64,000 nucleotides of DNA. Origin: Neoarius graeffei. Lineage: Eukaryota; Chordata; Actinopteri; Siluriformes; Ariidae. Each line of letters starts with the position of its first letter. Positions within the stretch are counted from its first letter, which is position 1. Shown here piece after piece: positions 10,201 to 21,204 of this stretch. The notes beneath the pieces were generated by a model. The model was not told where the DNA came from, ran no database searches, and saw only the letters and a list, made by a program, of their open reading frames with translations. The stretch is taken from NCBI RefSeq assembly GCF_027579695.1, contig NC_083575.1:33206382-33270381 (forward strand), read 5' to 3'. The position numbers and the translations under genes were made by a program.

Positions 10201-10748
10201 TGAACAGCATACTTGGTGATGTCTCTGTGTCTCCCCCTCTGCCTGCAGAAAAGCCTACTCACACATTTCTTCTAGATTAATGCACAGCCTGAATGAAAAC
10301 AGCTGATGAAAACAGCCATCCTCACTGACTCCCAGCCACAGTGGATACATGCAATCCATCTAAAAAAGTGTCATCCCTTCCTGTTGATGTCTCACCTTTG
10401 ACAGGAGAAATACAGCAATCAAGAAGTCCTTAGGGGACCTCTTCTCATCTCACCTTTTCACATATGCATAGTAATCTTTGTATTAGCTTTCCCATAACAC
10501 TTATGACCTGTATGCTGGCAAGACTTGTGAATGCCACCTGTATAGCTGTACCATTGCAAGACCTCAAACTTAAAGACAAGGAAAGTTCAGTGCAATCAAG
10601 CATGCATCAGATCCTTTCAGGATCTAAGAGGGCATTGATAGAAATATGTTTAGCATGCTTGAACTGGTACAGGCTGGTCTGGTTTCTATTTGTTTTTGAA
10701 ACTGGTGCAGGCTGTTCTGATTGTTACTTATTTTGGTTTGTTAAATCC
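10201..10748 (+). other. ERV interior right of the Harbinger insertion, decayed
   Basis: This should be the part of the provirus between integrase and the 3' LTR, that is, the env region. A 116-aa frame at 10,464-10,814 has a Cys-containing hydrophobic stretch, but I cannot match it to an envelope protein. It has no clear start, furin-type site or fusion peptide. I treat it as decayed retroviral sequence and assign no function. Confidence 0.35.
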
Positions 10749-10941
10749 TTGAGATTTATCTTCGCTCACACATTCTGCTCTCTGCTTAATGAAGGTTATG
10801 TTTTCTTTTCATAAGCCTATGAGCCTGACAGGTAATGTAATGGTACATAATGTCTCTCTTTTTTCATACAGTAGTGTAGTGTAGACCAGTGATGTAATGC
10901 TTCATCACCCATTTACATTATACTTAGATAACTTAGTTTCG

Positions 10942-11072
10942 GCCCTGTGATGACCTGGCGACTTGTCCAGGGTGTACCCCGCCTTTCGCCCGTAGTCAGC
11001 TGGGATAGGCTCCAGCTTGCCTGCGACCCTGTAGAACAGGATAAAGGGGCTAGAGATAATGAGATGAGAGAT
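10942..11072 (+). mobile_element. tRNA-derived SINE, 5'-truncated
   Basis: This is the 3' third of the SINE family seen throughout the window (gatgacctggcgacttgtcc through gctagagataatgagatgag). It is flanked by the 13-bp duplication taacttagtttcg at 10,929-10,941 and 11,073-11,085. The tRNA-like head is missing, the usual outcome of incomplete reverse transcription. Confidence 0.9.
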
Positions 11073-11275
11073 TAACTTAGTTTCGTAAATTAATTCATCA
11101 TCCCATTTCATAGCTATAACACACTCTTGAATGTGAATATATACTCATGTTTGTCCTACATTAAACTGAGAAACATCTCTGAGAAGCTCTGTCAGTGACT
11201 GTTTGCTCCCAGATCGATCTGTGAGGATACCCATAAGGCAGAATTTCTTAGGTGGCAGAGATCTACATTCCTAGA

Positions 11276-11618
11276 TTATCTATCCATTATCTGTAGCCGC
11301 TTATTCTGTACAGGGTTGCAGGCAAGCTGGAGCCTATCCCAGCTGACTATGGGCAAAAGGTGGGGTACACCCTGGCCAAGTCACCAGGTCATCGCAGGGC
11401 TAACATAGAGACAAACAACCATTTATACTCAATTTCAAGCCACCAATTAGCCTAACCTGCATGTCTTTTGATTGTGGGGGAAAACAGAGCAAACCCACAC
11501 AGATACGGGGAGAACATACAAATTCCACACAGAAAGGCCCTCGTCAGCTTCTGGGCTTGAACCCAGGATCTTCTTGCTGTGAGGCAACAGTGCTAATCAC
11601 TACGCCACCATGCTGCCC
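11276..11618 (-). mobile_element. tRNA-derived SINE, diverged copy
   Basis: Full-length family member in reverse orientation: tail-side tatccattatctgtagccgctt on the left, and on the right the antisense tRNA-like head (ggcttgaaccc and ctaatcactacgccaccatgctgccc). Short flanking repeats ttcctag are visible on both sides. It is noticeably more diverged than the other copies, so it inserted earlier. Confidence 0.85.
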
Positions 11619-11665
11619 TTCCTAGCTCATACCTTGTCAATTCAACCTGCTTTTGTACAAAGAGA

Positions 11666-12102
11666 TCAAAACCAACAATGAGTTACATGGATTTCATGAG
11701 ATGGTGAAGTATTATGTGAGGTAAGGAACTGAACTTGGATGCAAATGCAGTTGAAGAGTTTAATAGAGATTAGAATAGACAAATTCAAAATGTGAATCAA
11801 ACTCATAAACAGGCTCAGGCAAAATTAATGCAATGTACAAACAACAGTATGGAGGGCAAAATCCAAAGTAGCGCAATCAGAAACAGGATCAAGACACCAT
11901 ATAGATGGCTTTGGACTGCAACTGACAGTTTTGCTATGATAACTTGGGACTAAAATTGCCATGATAACTTTAGGATGGCACTTTCCATGAACAGTCTTGC
12001 ACTCAAGTCTCGATCAGTGAACAGTTAACAACTTCATCAAAACAGACTTCATGTTAAAACTGCAATGAATTTTCTGCTGACACGATTGTAATTTTTGATG
12101 AT
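11666..12102. other. No gene seen
   Basis: AT-rich stretch between the 3' LTR-like repeat and the Tc1 element. I see no ORF of note and no recognisable repeat family, only a short near-repeat of gccatgataacttt/gctatgataactt around 11,930-11,975. Confidence 0.5.
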
Positions 12103-13527
12103 ACTTGTGCATCTCAACCATTTAGAATATCATGAAAAAGTTAAATATTCTCCATCAGTCATTTAAGAAAGTAAAAAAGTATATATTCTAGACTCATTAT
12201 ATGTAAACTAGAATGTTTCAAGCATTTTTCTATTTTAATTTTGATAATTATGACCTACAGTTAAAAAAATATCAAGATATTACAGTGTTTTATTTCAAGT
12301 TTGAGTAAAACAGTATAAATACTGTGTATCTCTCAGTCTAGTTCAGTACATACAACCACAATTATGGGGAAGACTGCTGACTTGACAGTTGTTCAGAAGA
12401 TGATCACTGACACCCTCCACAAGGAGGATAAGCCATAGAAGGTTATTGCTGAAAAGGCTGGCTGGAATAGGGGCACAAGCAACAGGGATGCACAGCCTTG
12501 AGAAAATTGTCAAGAAAAGTTGATTCAAGAACTTGGGAGAGTTTCACAAGGAGTGGAGTGAGGCTGGTGTCAGTGCCTCAAAAGACACCCTACACAGATG
12601 TCTTCAGGAAAGGGGCTACAACTGTTGTATTCCTAATATCAAGCCATACCTGAACCAGAGACAATGTCAGAAACATCTTACCTGGGCTAAGGAGAGAAAG
12701 AAGTGAACTGTTGCTCAGTGGTCCAAAGTCCTCTTTTCAGATGAAAGTAAATTTTGCATTTGATTTGGAATTCAAGGTTCTAGAGTCTGAAAGAAGAACA
12801 CAGGCACATAATCCAAGGTATGTGAAGTTTCCACAATCTGTGAAGATTTGGGGTGCCATGTCATCTGCTGGTGTTGGTCCACTGTGTTTTATCAAGTCCA
12901 AAGTTAATGCAACCATCTACCAGGAGATTTTAGAGCACTTTATGCTTCCATCTGCTGACAAACTTCATGGAGATGTCAATTTCCTTTTCCAGCAGGATTT
13001 AGCACCTTCCCACAGTGCCAAAACTACTATCAAATGGTTTACTGACCATCATATTACTGTGCTTGATTGGCCAGCCAACATGCTTGACCTGAAGCGCTTA
13101 GAGAATCTATGGAGTATTGTCAAGAGGAAGATGAGAAACACCCCACCCAAAAATACAGATGAGCCGAAGGCCACTATCAAAGCAACCTGTGTTTCAATAA
13201 GAGACACAGGCTGATCACCTCCATGTGACACTGCATTGATGCAGTAATTGCTGATAAAGGAGCCCCAACCAAATATTGAGCATATAAATAAACATACTTT
13301 TCAGAAGTTGGACATTTCTGTCAATCCTTTTTTGATTTATGTTAGGAAATATTCTAATAATTTGAGATACTGGATTTCTGATTTTCATGAGCTATAAGGC
13401 ATAATCATCAACATTAAAACAAAAAAGGCTTGAAATATCTCACTTTATGTATAATACATGTAGAATATATGAAAGTTTAACTTTTTTAATTAAATTATAA
13501 AATTTGAACTTTTTCACAATGTTCTTA
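12103..13527 (+). mobile_element. Tc1/mariner element, degraded
   Basis: The left end (cttgtgcatctcaaccatttagaatatcatgaaaaagtt) is matched inversely by the right end (gaactttttcacaatgttcttaa), where the outermost bases are lost at the junction with the next LINE. The subterminal sequences are AT-rich with roughly 200-bp inverted similarity. Between them lies a Tc1 transposase pseudogene on the + strand. Confidence 0.75.
12364..13214 (+). pseudogene. Tc1-like transposase pseudogene
   Basis: It starts with a recognisable N-terminus (MGKTADLTVVQKMI at 12,364), followed by several in-frame stops. From 12,711 an open stretch covers the C-terminal catalytic half. The first Asp region (TSDES-type) is blurred as SSFQMKVNF, the second Asp is in FQQDLAPSHS, and the Glu is in LENLWSIVKRKMR, after a diverged DWPANMLDLKRLE that replaces the usual SPDLNPIE. 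The DD34E spacing is retained, but there are multiple stops and substitutions, so this is inactive. Host-nuclear cut-and-paste enzyme of the IS630-Tc1-mariner superfamily. Confidence 0.8.
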
Positions 13528-15422
13528 ACCAGCCAAATGGTGCCGACCTTTCAGTCCTGGGTGACATCCCACAGGAAGAAATCCTCACTGACCTTGAAGA
13601 ACCACCAACAACCCTACAGGTCACAGAAGCCCTGCAGCACCTCTCCAATAGCAAGGCCCCAGGCCCAGACTCGATCCCTGCAGAGGTCCTTAAAGCTGGA
13701 GGGCACCATGTTGTGAATGAACTGCACAAGCTTCTGCTTATGATTTGGGATGAAGAACAAGTGCCACAAGACCTTAGAGATGGACACATTGTATTGCTCT
13801 TCAAGAAGAACTGTTGTTTCTCCTGCAGCAATTTCAGAGGCATCACGCTTCTCTCAGTCGTCGGGAAGCTGTATGCTTGTGTGATCCTGAACTGCATCTG
13901 GCCCATCATCGAGACACATTCCTGAAGCACAATGCAGTTTCAGAAGTGGCTGCTCAACAAATGACATGATGCTCTGTATGCGTCAAATGCTGGAAGAGTG
14001 TCGTGAGCAGAACCAGCAGCTCCATGTCATCTTTATCGACCTTGTCAAAGCTTTTGACAGCATAGACAAAACACTCATGTGCAACATCTTACTCAAGATC
14101 GGCATCCTGCCCAAAATCGTTAACATCATCAGAAGCTTCTATGATGGCATGCACACCAAAGTCTGCATCAGTGGGGAATTAACAGACCCCTTTGAGATTA
14201 CCAGCAGTCTGAGGCAGGGATGTATCTTGGCACCAGCCTTATTCATCCTGTTCTTCTCCTATGTTCTTTGTCATGCTCACAAGTCAATGTCGGACTTTGG
14301 TCTGGACATGCGCCACAAAATGGATGGCAAGCTGTTCAACCTGCATCACCTCAAGTCTCAGTCTACTACAACATCTAGGCCTAGTGACTTTCTATATGCT
14401 GACGATGCAGTGCTATGCACTTTCACCTAAGAATCTCTTCAAAATGCAGCCACAACATTGCATGATTCATGCAAATCATGGGGCCTCAACATCAGTAAGC
14501 CCAAAACAGAAGTCATGCATGCTCAGTGCTTCAAACCACCCCCAATCCTGCTTGACAACTTCCAGTTGAAGAGAGCACATAGCTTTACCTGCCTTGGAGG
14601 AGAACTAGCAGATGATGGTGACCTAATGCCTGAAATCAGGAAACGGATAAGTCGTGCTGTGTTTGCCTTCAACTCCCTCAACTCTAGATGCTGGAGCAGG
14701 GACAGCCTGTCCATTTCAACCAAGCTGAAGGTGTACAACCCCATCATTTTTCCAACACTACTCTACGGAAGCAAAACCTGGCCAACACTTGCCAAGCAGC
14801 TCCACATTTTAGAGGTGTTCCATCAACTGTCCTTACGTCACTTGCTCAACATCAAGTGATGGCATCACATCACGAACACTGAGGTCCTCATCTCATCTCA
14901 TTATCTCTAGCTGCTTTATCCTGTCACAGGCAAGCTGGAGCCTATTCCAGCTGACTACGGGCGAAAGGCGGGGTACACCCTGGACAAGTTGCCAGGTCAT
15001 CACAGGGCTGACACATAGACACAGACAACCATTCACACTCACATTCACACCTACAGTCAATTTAGAGTCACCAGTTAACCTAACCTGCATGTCTTTGGAC
15101 TGTGGGGGAAACCGGAGCACCCGGAGGAAACCCACGCAGACACGGGGAGAACATGCAAACTCCGCACAGAAAGGCCCTCGCTGGCCATGGGGCTCGAACC
15201 CGGACCTTCTTGCTGTGAGGCAACAGCGCTAACCACTACACCACTGTGCCGCCCCTGAGGTCCTCAGTCATGCAAAATTAACCATCATAGAGATGATCAT
15301 CTGAGGCAATAGGCTGAGCTGGTTGGGCCATGTCTGCAGAATGGATGACACCTGGATGCCAAAGCAACTTCTCTGTGGTGAGTTAGTGCAGGGTTCAAGG
15401 CCAAGACACAGTCTTTCCAGTG

Positions 15423-15425
<3 letters not shown>
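13528..15425 (+). pseudogene. Non-LTR retrotransposon RT fragment, split by a SINE
   Basis: RT blocks occur in order with frameshifts: SNSKAPGPDSIPAEVLKAGG near 13,645; NFRGITLLSVVGKLY near 13,830; FIDLVKAFDSIDKT near 14,030; LRQGCILAPALF near 14,210; the catalytic YADD (FLYADDAVLC) near 14,390; and the thumb-side TCLGGELADDGDL near 14,590. After the SINE (14,891-15,254) the same ORF resumes with LSWLGHVCRMDDTWMPKQLLCGEL, the usual C-terminal block. No endonuclease is present, so the copy is 5'-truncated. Clade uncertain; the motif wording resembles I/Nimb-like fish LINEs. Confidence 0.75.
14891..15254 (-). mobile_element. tRNA-derived SINE inside the LINE fragment
   Basis: Full-length copy in reverse orientation, with a 12-bp duplication ctgaggtcctca at 14,879-14,890 and 15,255-15,266. 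On the minus strand the head carries an A-box-like tagtggttagc and a B-box-like ggttcgagccc; the tail is the gagat-type repeat. The host LINE reads on across it when the insert and one duplication are removed. Confidence 0.95.

Positions 15426-15470
<45 letters not shown>
15426..15470. repeat. (TA)n microsatellite with palindromic borders
   Basis: About 20 TA units bounded by tttca on the left and tgaaa on the right, so the whole tract is self-complementary. It marks the junction between the plus-strand LINE fragment and the minus-strand LINE that follows. Confidence 0.95.
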
Positions 15471-15542
15471 GATACATCTCTTGGATGCGCTGGGACGCAT
15501 CATCTGTGATGTAACCTGGAGTCATTGGGTGTTTCGGGTCTT

Positions 15543-16043
15543 TCAACATAACATCATACACCCTCTCCCAGGTGATCCAGCCAGGGTTGACCAGACCCCA
15601 GCTTGTGTCCCAGCAGCATTTGTCCACAGATCTGCTCTCTTAATCCAAAGCCACCTTGTGGCTTTCTCTGTGGCTTCTGCTGCATTCCTCATGGCTCTCT
15701 TCTTAGTCTGCCCTGTGATACCCAGCATTGTAAATGCCCCCGAGTGACCACCCTGCAAAGCCTTGGCAACCCACTCCCACTGGCTCACATCGGACCTGCT
15801 AGCCTTGCCTTTGGCATGTGACCACAAGCTCCTGGTACTTGGTGAGCTTTCTCTCATTGGCCTCGTCCAAAATTGCCACCTTTGGGTCTCTGGATTCTCT
15901 GTACTGCAGAGCTTCCCAAGTCTGCAACACCATGAATTCCTCAGTGAGGCCACTGACTGGGAGCTGTAAGGTGTTAGTGGTGCCATACAGAGCAGCACTG
16001 CTCAGGCTGCACAGGAGTCCAAGCCACCTCCTCAAATAGCTAC
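15543..16043 (-). pseudogene. C-terminal part of the FMDD-type LINE ORF
   Basis: Minus-strand reading gives YLRRWLGLLCSLSSAALYG, then a TNTLQLPVSGLTEEFMVLQT block, and in other frames WGLVNPGWITWERVYDVML and TPGYITDDASQRIQEMYLS. These belong to the region after the RT of the LINE and continue the ORF interrupted at 19,899. Frameshifts separate the blocks, so it is inactive. Confidence 0.65.
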
Positions 16044-16296
16044 TAGGGATGGGAATCTTCATAATCAAAGCGATACGATACGCATCTCGATACACTGCCA
16101 ACGATTCGATACATTCAAGATTAATGAAATTGCCAGTGCTAAGATGCGATACAATTCTCCCGCATGCTGCGATACGGTGCGATACAGTACGATTTAATTC
16201 TAATACAATGCGGTCCAGTGCGATACGATGCGATTCGATACGATGCAATGCAGAAGAAAAGTGCACCATGGAATACAGACTTGAAGCATTAAAGCT

Positions 16297-16670
16297 CATC
16301 TCATCTCATCTCATTATCTCTAGCCGCTTTATCCTTCTACAGGGTCGCAGGCAAGCTGGAGCCTATCCCAGCTGACTATGGGCGAAAGGCGGGGTACACC
16401 CTGGACAAGTCGCCAGGTCATCACAGGGCTGACACATAGACACAGACAACCATTCACACTCACACCTACAGTCAATTTAGAGTCACCAGTTAACCTAACC
16501 TGCATGTCTTTGGACTGTGGGGGAAACCGGAGCACCCGGAGGAAACCCACGCGGACACGGGGAGAACATGCAAACTCCACACAGAAAGGCCCTCGCCGGC
16601 CCCGGGGCTCGAACCCAGGACCTTCTTGCTGTGAGGCGACAGCGCTAACCACTACACCACCGTGCCGCCC
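16297..16670 (-). mobile_element. tRNA-derived SINE inside hAT 1
   Basis: Full-length reverse copy with a 12-bp duplication agcattaaagct at 16,285-16,296 and 16,671-16,682. It inserted after hAT 1, which in turn inserted after the LINE, giving a three-step relative chronology at this locus. Confidence 0.95.
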
Positions 16671-17060
16671 AGCATTAAAGCTGTGCCTTTTATTTTGAAA
16701 CATAGGAAGTACAACATAAAGTGCTTATAGGTCTCTCTGGAACTGTAGTATAAGTATAACCTTAAACAAAAATTAAGATTCCTCTTTAGTGCATGTTGTA
16801 GAACAACTCAAGACCTACATAATACTATGTTTCCAGGTTAAGCTTTCAAAAGTGCATTAAGTTTATACAGGAGGTAAAACAAATAAAATGGGCTACTAAA
16901 AAAAAAAAGATTGAGGCCAGGAGATTCCCTCCAATATAACAACTTAAAAAACATTAACAAAGGGACTCATTGCATTTTCCTCCAAATGTAAAATGATTCA
17001 CGATTATGAACAAATGGGAATAACAAGAGAGCAACAGTTCAGGCTTCTGAATTCAAACAT

Positions 17061-17967
17061 TTAACCCAGATGGGTCTTTTTCAAGTTCTTTTTAAGAAAG
17101 ATCAATTGATCAACATGGTCAGGGTACAAGAGACTTCGTTGTGCAGTAACAATATTGCCTGCACTGCTAAACACACGCTCAGAGGACACGCTCGTTGCTG
17201 GGATGGACAAGTAATCTTTGGCTAAAGATGAAAGGAGTGGTAGGTCTGCCTGCTTTTTCCATCACTGCAACACATCACCGCCTAGTTCTAAAGGATCTCT
17301 CTCTCTGTATTTTAAAATTTCATCCTTAGCTTTCTCTCTTGTGGTCTTCATTGGTGTTCTTGTGGTGACAAACTCTCCAAACAGCTGGTCCATGGCAGTC
17401 TTCTTTTTGGGAGAAGGCAAGACATCATCATCTATAGAGGACATGTGCAAGATTATTAGTGTTGAACAATACGAGCAGTCAACACAGCACAACACAACAC
17501 ACTGTTTAACAATAATAACATGCATACATGTGCATTACATACATCAACAACATCTTAAACTGTTGTGCTGTATTAAAAAGATCCGCATTTATCTTTTCAG
17601 ATAAAAGATAAATCTTTTATGTATTTTAAATGAACAGTCTACTACTCAAGCACAGTGAAAACAAACCTCTTCTTTCTTCTATGCTGGGGCTTCTATCACC
17701 TCCTCCTTCAGCTGCCCCTCCTTCATCCAGTGCCCCTCCTTCATCCAGTGCACATCTGCCTTCCGTCTGACAATCCATATCAAAGTCAAATTGTATATTA
17801 TTGTCAAAAATCTATGTAACAAGTGTTTGCACAGAAGATTGATAAGAGACATTGACAATCTTACACACACACAGTGCCGTAAAGAAATACAACATAAATA
17901 TTCCTTATTTAGATTTCATTCAACTAAACATTAGACAACGACCGAAATTAACTAAGGTATTGAGCTA

Positions 17968-18018
<51 letters not shown>

Positions 18019-19548
18019 TGAGTGAGTGAGTGAGTGATGAGGGTAATAAATAGTCACATTCTATGATTTAAAATAAAATTTAAAAAAATAATATATTACC
18101 TTTTCGTTCATCTTCACCACCTCTGCTGCTATTTTCACAAAGATGAGATCTCTGGAGTCGACGTCATCAAGGAAAGTCAGGTCTTTCAATCGGGGATCGA
18201 GGGCCGATGCATTGTTGAGGAGTTCTTGGTGCTCCACGTAACGATCGGAAAAATCCTGTCGGAAGTACTGCTTCATCTCTGCGATGATTGGCATGTCGGT
18301 GTTGTCTTCCGAGAAGTGTTTGTCGAGTTTGGCCTGTATGGGGGCGATCATTGAGATGGTTGGGCTTTTTTCCTCACTTAAAAGTGTAGTGGCCACTTTC
18401 ACTGGGGACATCAACTGTATGATCTCTTGGATGAGTCTCATGTCATCCTCGTTCACATCGGTTGCAGCCAGGCCTTCTCCCCTCCTGATCCTCCTGGATA
18501 GCATAGCATTCAACAGGGCAGGCTGTTGCTCCCAAAATCTCTCGAGCATGTCCACTGAGCTGTTCCACCTTGTGCAGTCATCATGGATAAGCTTGTGGTT
18601 GGGTAGGTGTAGCTGGGACTGAATTTCCCATAGAACTTCGGCTGCTTGTGGGCTTCTGTGGAAATACGTCACCACCTTCCTCACCTTTACCAACAGTTCA
18701 GACACCCTGTCCATCTTGAGGGCCTTTTGCGAGGCCAAATTTAATGTGTGGGCTACGCATCTGACGTGGGGCGTAAGATCTGCACCAGCTCCGGCCACAA
18801 CCATATTCCTTGCGTTGTCCGTAACCAAGGCAGGGTTTTTATATGCGATGTTCCACTTGCAGAGGACATTTTTCAGCAACGCTGCTAGGTTTGCCACGGT
18901 ATGAGACTCATTAAATACCCATGTTTGCAGGACATGAGACTGCAAGTCCCATTCCTCGTTCATGTAGTGTGCCGTGACTGTAATATATGAATCAGTGGCA
19001 CAAGATGTCCATCCGTCTACCGTTATTGACACCCTCTGAGCACGGCTCATTGAGTCGACAACATCCATCTTTACTTTCTCATAAAGTGCAGGGACTATCT
19101 TGTCAGAAAACACTTTCCTGTCGGGTATGCTATACCTCGGCTCCAACACCTCAAGCAGGTACTTGAATCCCTCGTTTGCGGTAATGCTGTATGGCTGGAT
19201 GCTTTTGCAGAGGAAGAAAGATAAGGCGTCTGTGATAGATTTTGCCCTGGGAGAATTGTTTGCCAGAGGTGACGGAAAAAACTGGAGTAATCTTGGCTCA
19301 CGTGAAGGTGTTGCAGCACTGCTAGCTGTCGCTGACGTAGCCGGGGACTGGGGGATGTTGTGTCGCCGCTTCAGGTGTGCAGCCAAATTCGTTGTGCTGC
19401 CTGTGTATGTTATCTCTGCATGGCAGAGTTTACATATGGCCGTTGTCTTGTCCAGCTCTCCCCCTCGCTTGTAGAACCCGAAATCTTTCCATACGTTAGA
19501 CTTGAAACCCACCACCGAATGAACAATGTCTGTTTTGTCTTCCTCCAT
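17061..19548 (-). pseudogene. hAT 1 transposase (BED finger, three exons, one premature stop)
   Basis: Three-exon model on the minus strand: 19,548-18,100 (donor gtaata), 17,766-17,667 (acceptor tgtcag, donor gtttgt) and 17,431-17,061 (acceptor tatag). It sums to 1,920 nt, which is 640 codons, in frame across both joins. BED zinc finger: C39, C42, H58, H63. RNase H-like core: ITVDGW with D178, LVTDNARNM with D244, then CVAHTLNLA (C264, H267). C-terminal dimerisation/catalytic block in exon 3: SIPATSVSSERVFSTAGN with the Glu, ending KKTHLG. The only visible defect is TGA at 17,262-17,264 (read from the minus strand), where the family has Trp (Q-stop-WKKQ). It is similar to ZBED1/4-like fish transposases. 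Probably inactive as is, but recently so. Confidence 0.85.
17969..18037. repeat. (TG)n(AG)n(GAGT)n microsatellite in hAT 1 intron
   Basis: Runs of tg, then ag, then gagt in succession, within the proposed first intron of the hAT 1 transposase gene. No coding role. Confidence 0.95.
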
Positions 19549-19898
19549 GTTAACCGCTATCTGGCTGACTTTCCACCTCTATCCTATTCGAAAGCTAGGT
19601 TGGACCCGCCTATTCGCGCGAGACTTGAGCCGAGACTTGAGTAGGAGAGAGATAGAGAGATGAAACCCAGAAATACCAGACCCTTTTCTAAACTGTTATG
19701 TTATAATTTATTCATTATATGTATTAAATTAAGATATTAATCAGTTTATATCGATGCAGACAGTTTAGATACGATGCATCTCGAGTTTATGTGCGTTTTT
19801 TTCCGATGCGACGTTTGCAAATCGATGCAACTGCATCTTAACAGGTCGTATCGATTTTCCGATGTGCATCGGTGAATCTTCCCAAGCCTAATAGCTAC

Positions 19899-21160
19899 TG
19901 ATCTTCCTTTCTAGAGATTTGACCATGGACATTGGTACTGTGTATATCAGCAGGGCCCACAGGATTCGGGGAAGCACCGAATACTGGTAAATCTAGGCCT
20001 TGAACCTCCCTGGCAAACCAGACTTGTCCACCTTGGTGAGCCAAGTCCCGAGCTCTTCGCTGGTCTTTCTAATGGATGCAGTGTCTTTCAGGCTGTGGTC
20101 AAAGATTTTATTGAGGCTCCTGACTGGCTGCTCCATAATGAACGGGATGGTGGTTCCAGTGATTGAGAACCAGAACTTATCCACTACTTGTCCCTTCTTT
20201 AGCACTAGAGATCTGGATTTTGTTGGCTTGAAGCTCATTCTTGCCCAGGAGATGAGTTTCTCTAGGCCTTGAAGGATCCACCTGCTGCCTGCGACTGATG
20301 TTGTAGCCACAGTCAGATCATCCATGAAGGCTCGTATAGGTGGTTGACGGACTCCAGACTTAGTCAAGGGACCTCTGCATTCAGGCTCCGCTGACTTGAC
20401 TACCATGTTCATGGCAAGGGTGAAAAGAATAACTGAAATTGTACAGCCTGTTATAATTCCCTTCTCAAGCCAATGCCAGTATAATTCCCTTCACTGCGCC
20501 AGACCCAGCAGTGACTCTTAACCTGAAGTTGCTGTAATAGTTCAGGATAAGGTCCTTAATTTTTCTGGGAACATGGTGCTGAAGCAGGGCAAGCTCGATG
20601 AGTTTGTGTGGCATTGATCCATATGCATTTGCCACGTCCAGCCGCAGAACACTTAGGTTTCCCTTTCCTTCTCTGGCCTCTCTGATGAGTTAAGTGACCA
20701 CACTAGTGTGCTCCAAACAGCCAGACACTCCAGGAATCCCACCCTTCTGAACTGCTGTATCAATATACCCATTCTTCAGAAGAAACTTAGTCAGTCAACA
20801 CTACACTATACTGAAAAATATCTTTCCTTCCACACTCAGCAGCAAAATGGACCTGAACTGACTGATGGTTATTGAGTTGTCCTCTTTAGGAATCCAGACC
20901 CCCTCAGCAACTCTCCACTGGTCGGCCACCCTTCCCCTGCGCCAGATTACCCTTAGGATTTTCCACAAGTGACGGAGGACTGGTGGGCAACGCTTGTACA
21001 CAGCATACGGGACTCCACTTGGACCTGGGGCAGAGGCTGAACTTGCTCCTCTGATGACTTCCTGAACCTCTGTCCAGCCAGGCTCCTTCATGACAAACTC
21101 CACTGATGGTGGTAATGGCCTTATGAGGGCCACATGAGGTTCAAGCTCCTGGTCCCGCTC
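19899..21160 (-). pseudogene. RT domain of the FMDD-type LINE
   Basis: Blocks read on the minus strand from high to low coordinates. A fingers region with SAPGPSGVPYAVYKRCPP and LRVIWRRGRVADQWRVAEG lies near 21,060-20,900. A weakened SQFRSILLLSVEGKIF lies near 20,830. The palm has FMDDLTVATTS near 20,320, a thumb region WARMSFKPTKSRSLVLKKG lies near 20,240, and GTWLTKVDKSGLPGRFKA near 20,020. Between about 20,410 and 20,800 the frame is lost. The catalytic Asp pair is preserved, but frameshifts and stops abolish translation. It would copy element RNA by target-primed reverse transcription. Confidence 0.75.
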
Positions 21161-21204
21161 TGGATCACAAAGGGTAGAGTGCAGAAAGGCGTTTATCTTC
21201 TCTG

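Larger units (their letters stand above)
10749..11665 (+). repeat. 3' LTR-like direct repeat of the endogenous retrovirus, with two SINE insertions
   Basis: It matches 237-690 in order and orientation, with many substitutions, so the two copies have diverged for a long time. Two SINE pieces (10,942-11,072 and 11,276-11,618) interrupt it; the first is flanked by a 13-bp duplication. It bounds the 11.6-kb provirus-plus-inserts on the right. Confidence 0.65.
16044..19890 (-). mobile_element. hAT transposon 1 (ZBED-type), 3.85 kb
   Basis: An exact 8-bp duplication atagctac lies at 16,036-16,043 and 19,891-19,898. The terminal inverted repeats start tagggatggga and end tcccaagccta. The subterminal regions on both sides are packed with degenerate gatacgatgcgat-type repeats (16,070-16,255 and 19,745-19,865), probable transposase-binding sites. 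The transposase gene is on the minus strand (17,061-19,548). A SINE at 16,297-16,670 sits between the left end and the 3' end of the gene. Confidence 0.9.
15480..21190 (-). mobile_element. Non-LTR retrotransposon with FMDD-type RT, split by a hAT transposon
   Basis: On the minus strand the element runs from about 21,190 (5' side) to 15,480. Removing the hAT (16,044-19,890) and one 8-bp duplication joins YLRRWLGLLCSL (near 16,030) directly to the upstream KSLERK block near 19,910. It has RT and a C-terminal region; no endonuclease is seen in the window. The 3' end abuts the (TA)n tract. The motif set is one I associate with unclassified fish and invertebrate LINEs having Asp-Asp preceded by Phe-Met. 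Confidence 0.7.

Noticed and set aside
18061..19548. Domesticated host ZBED gene
   Set aside because: Terminal repeats and an exact 8-bp duplication surround it, the reading frame has a premature stop, and it interrupts a LINE. This is a transposon copy, not an exapted gene.
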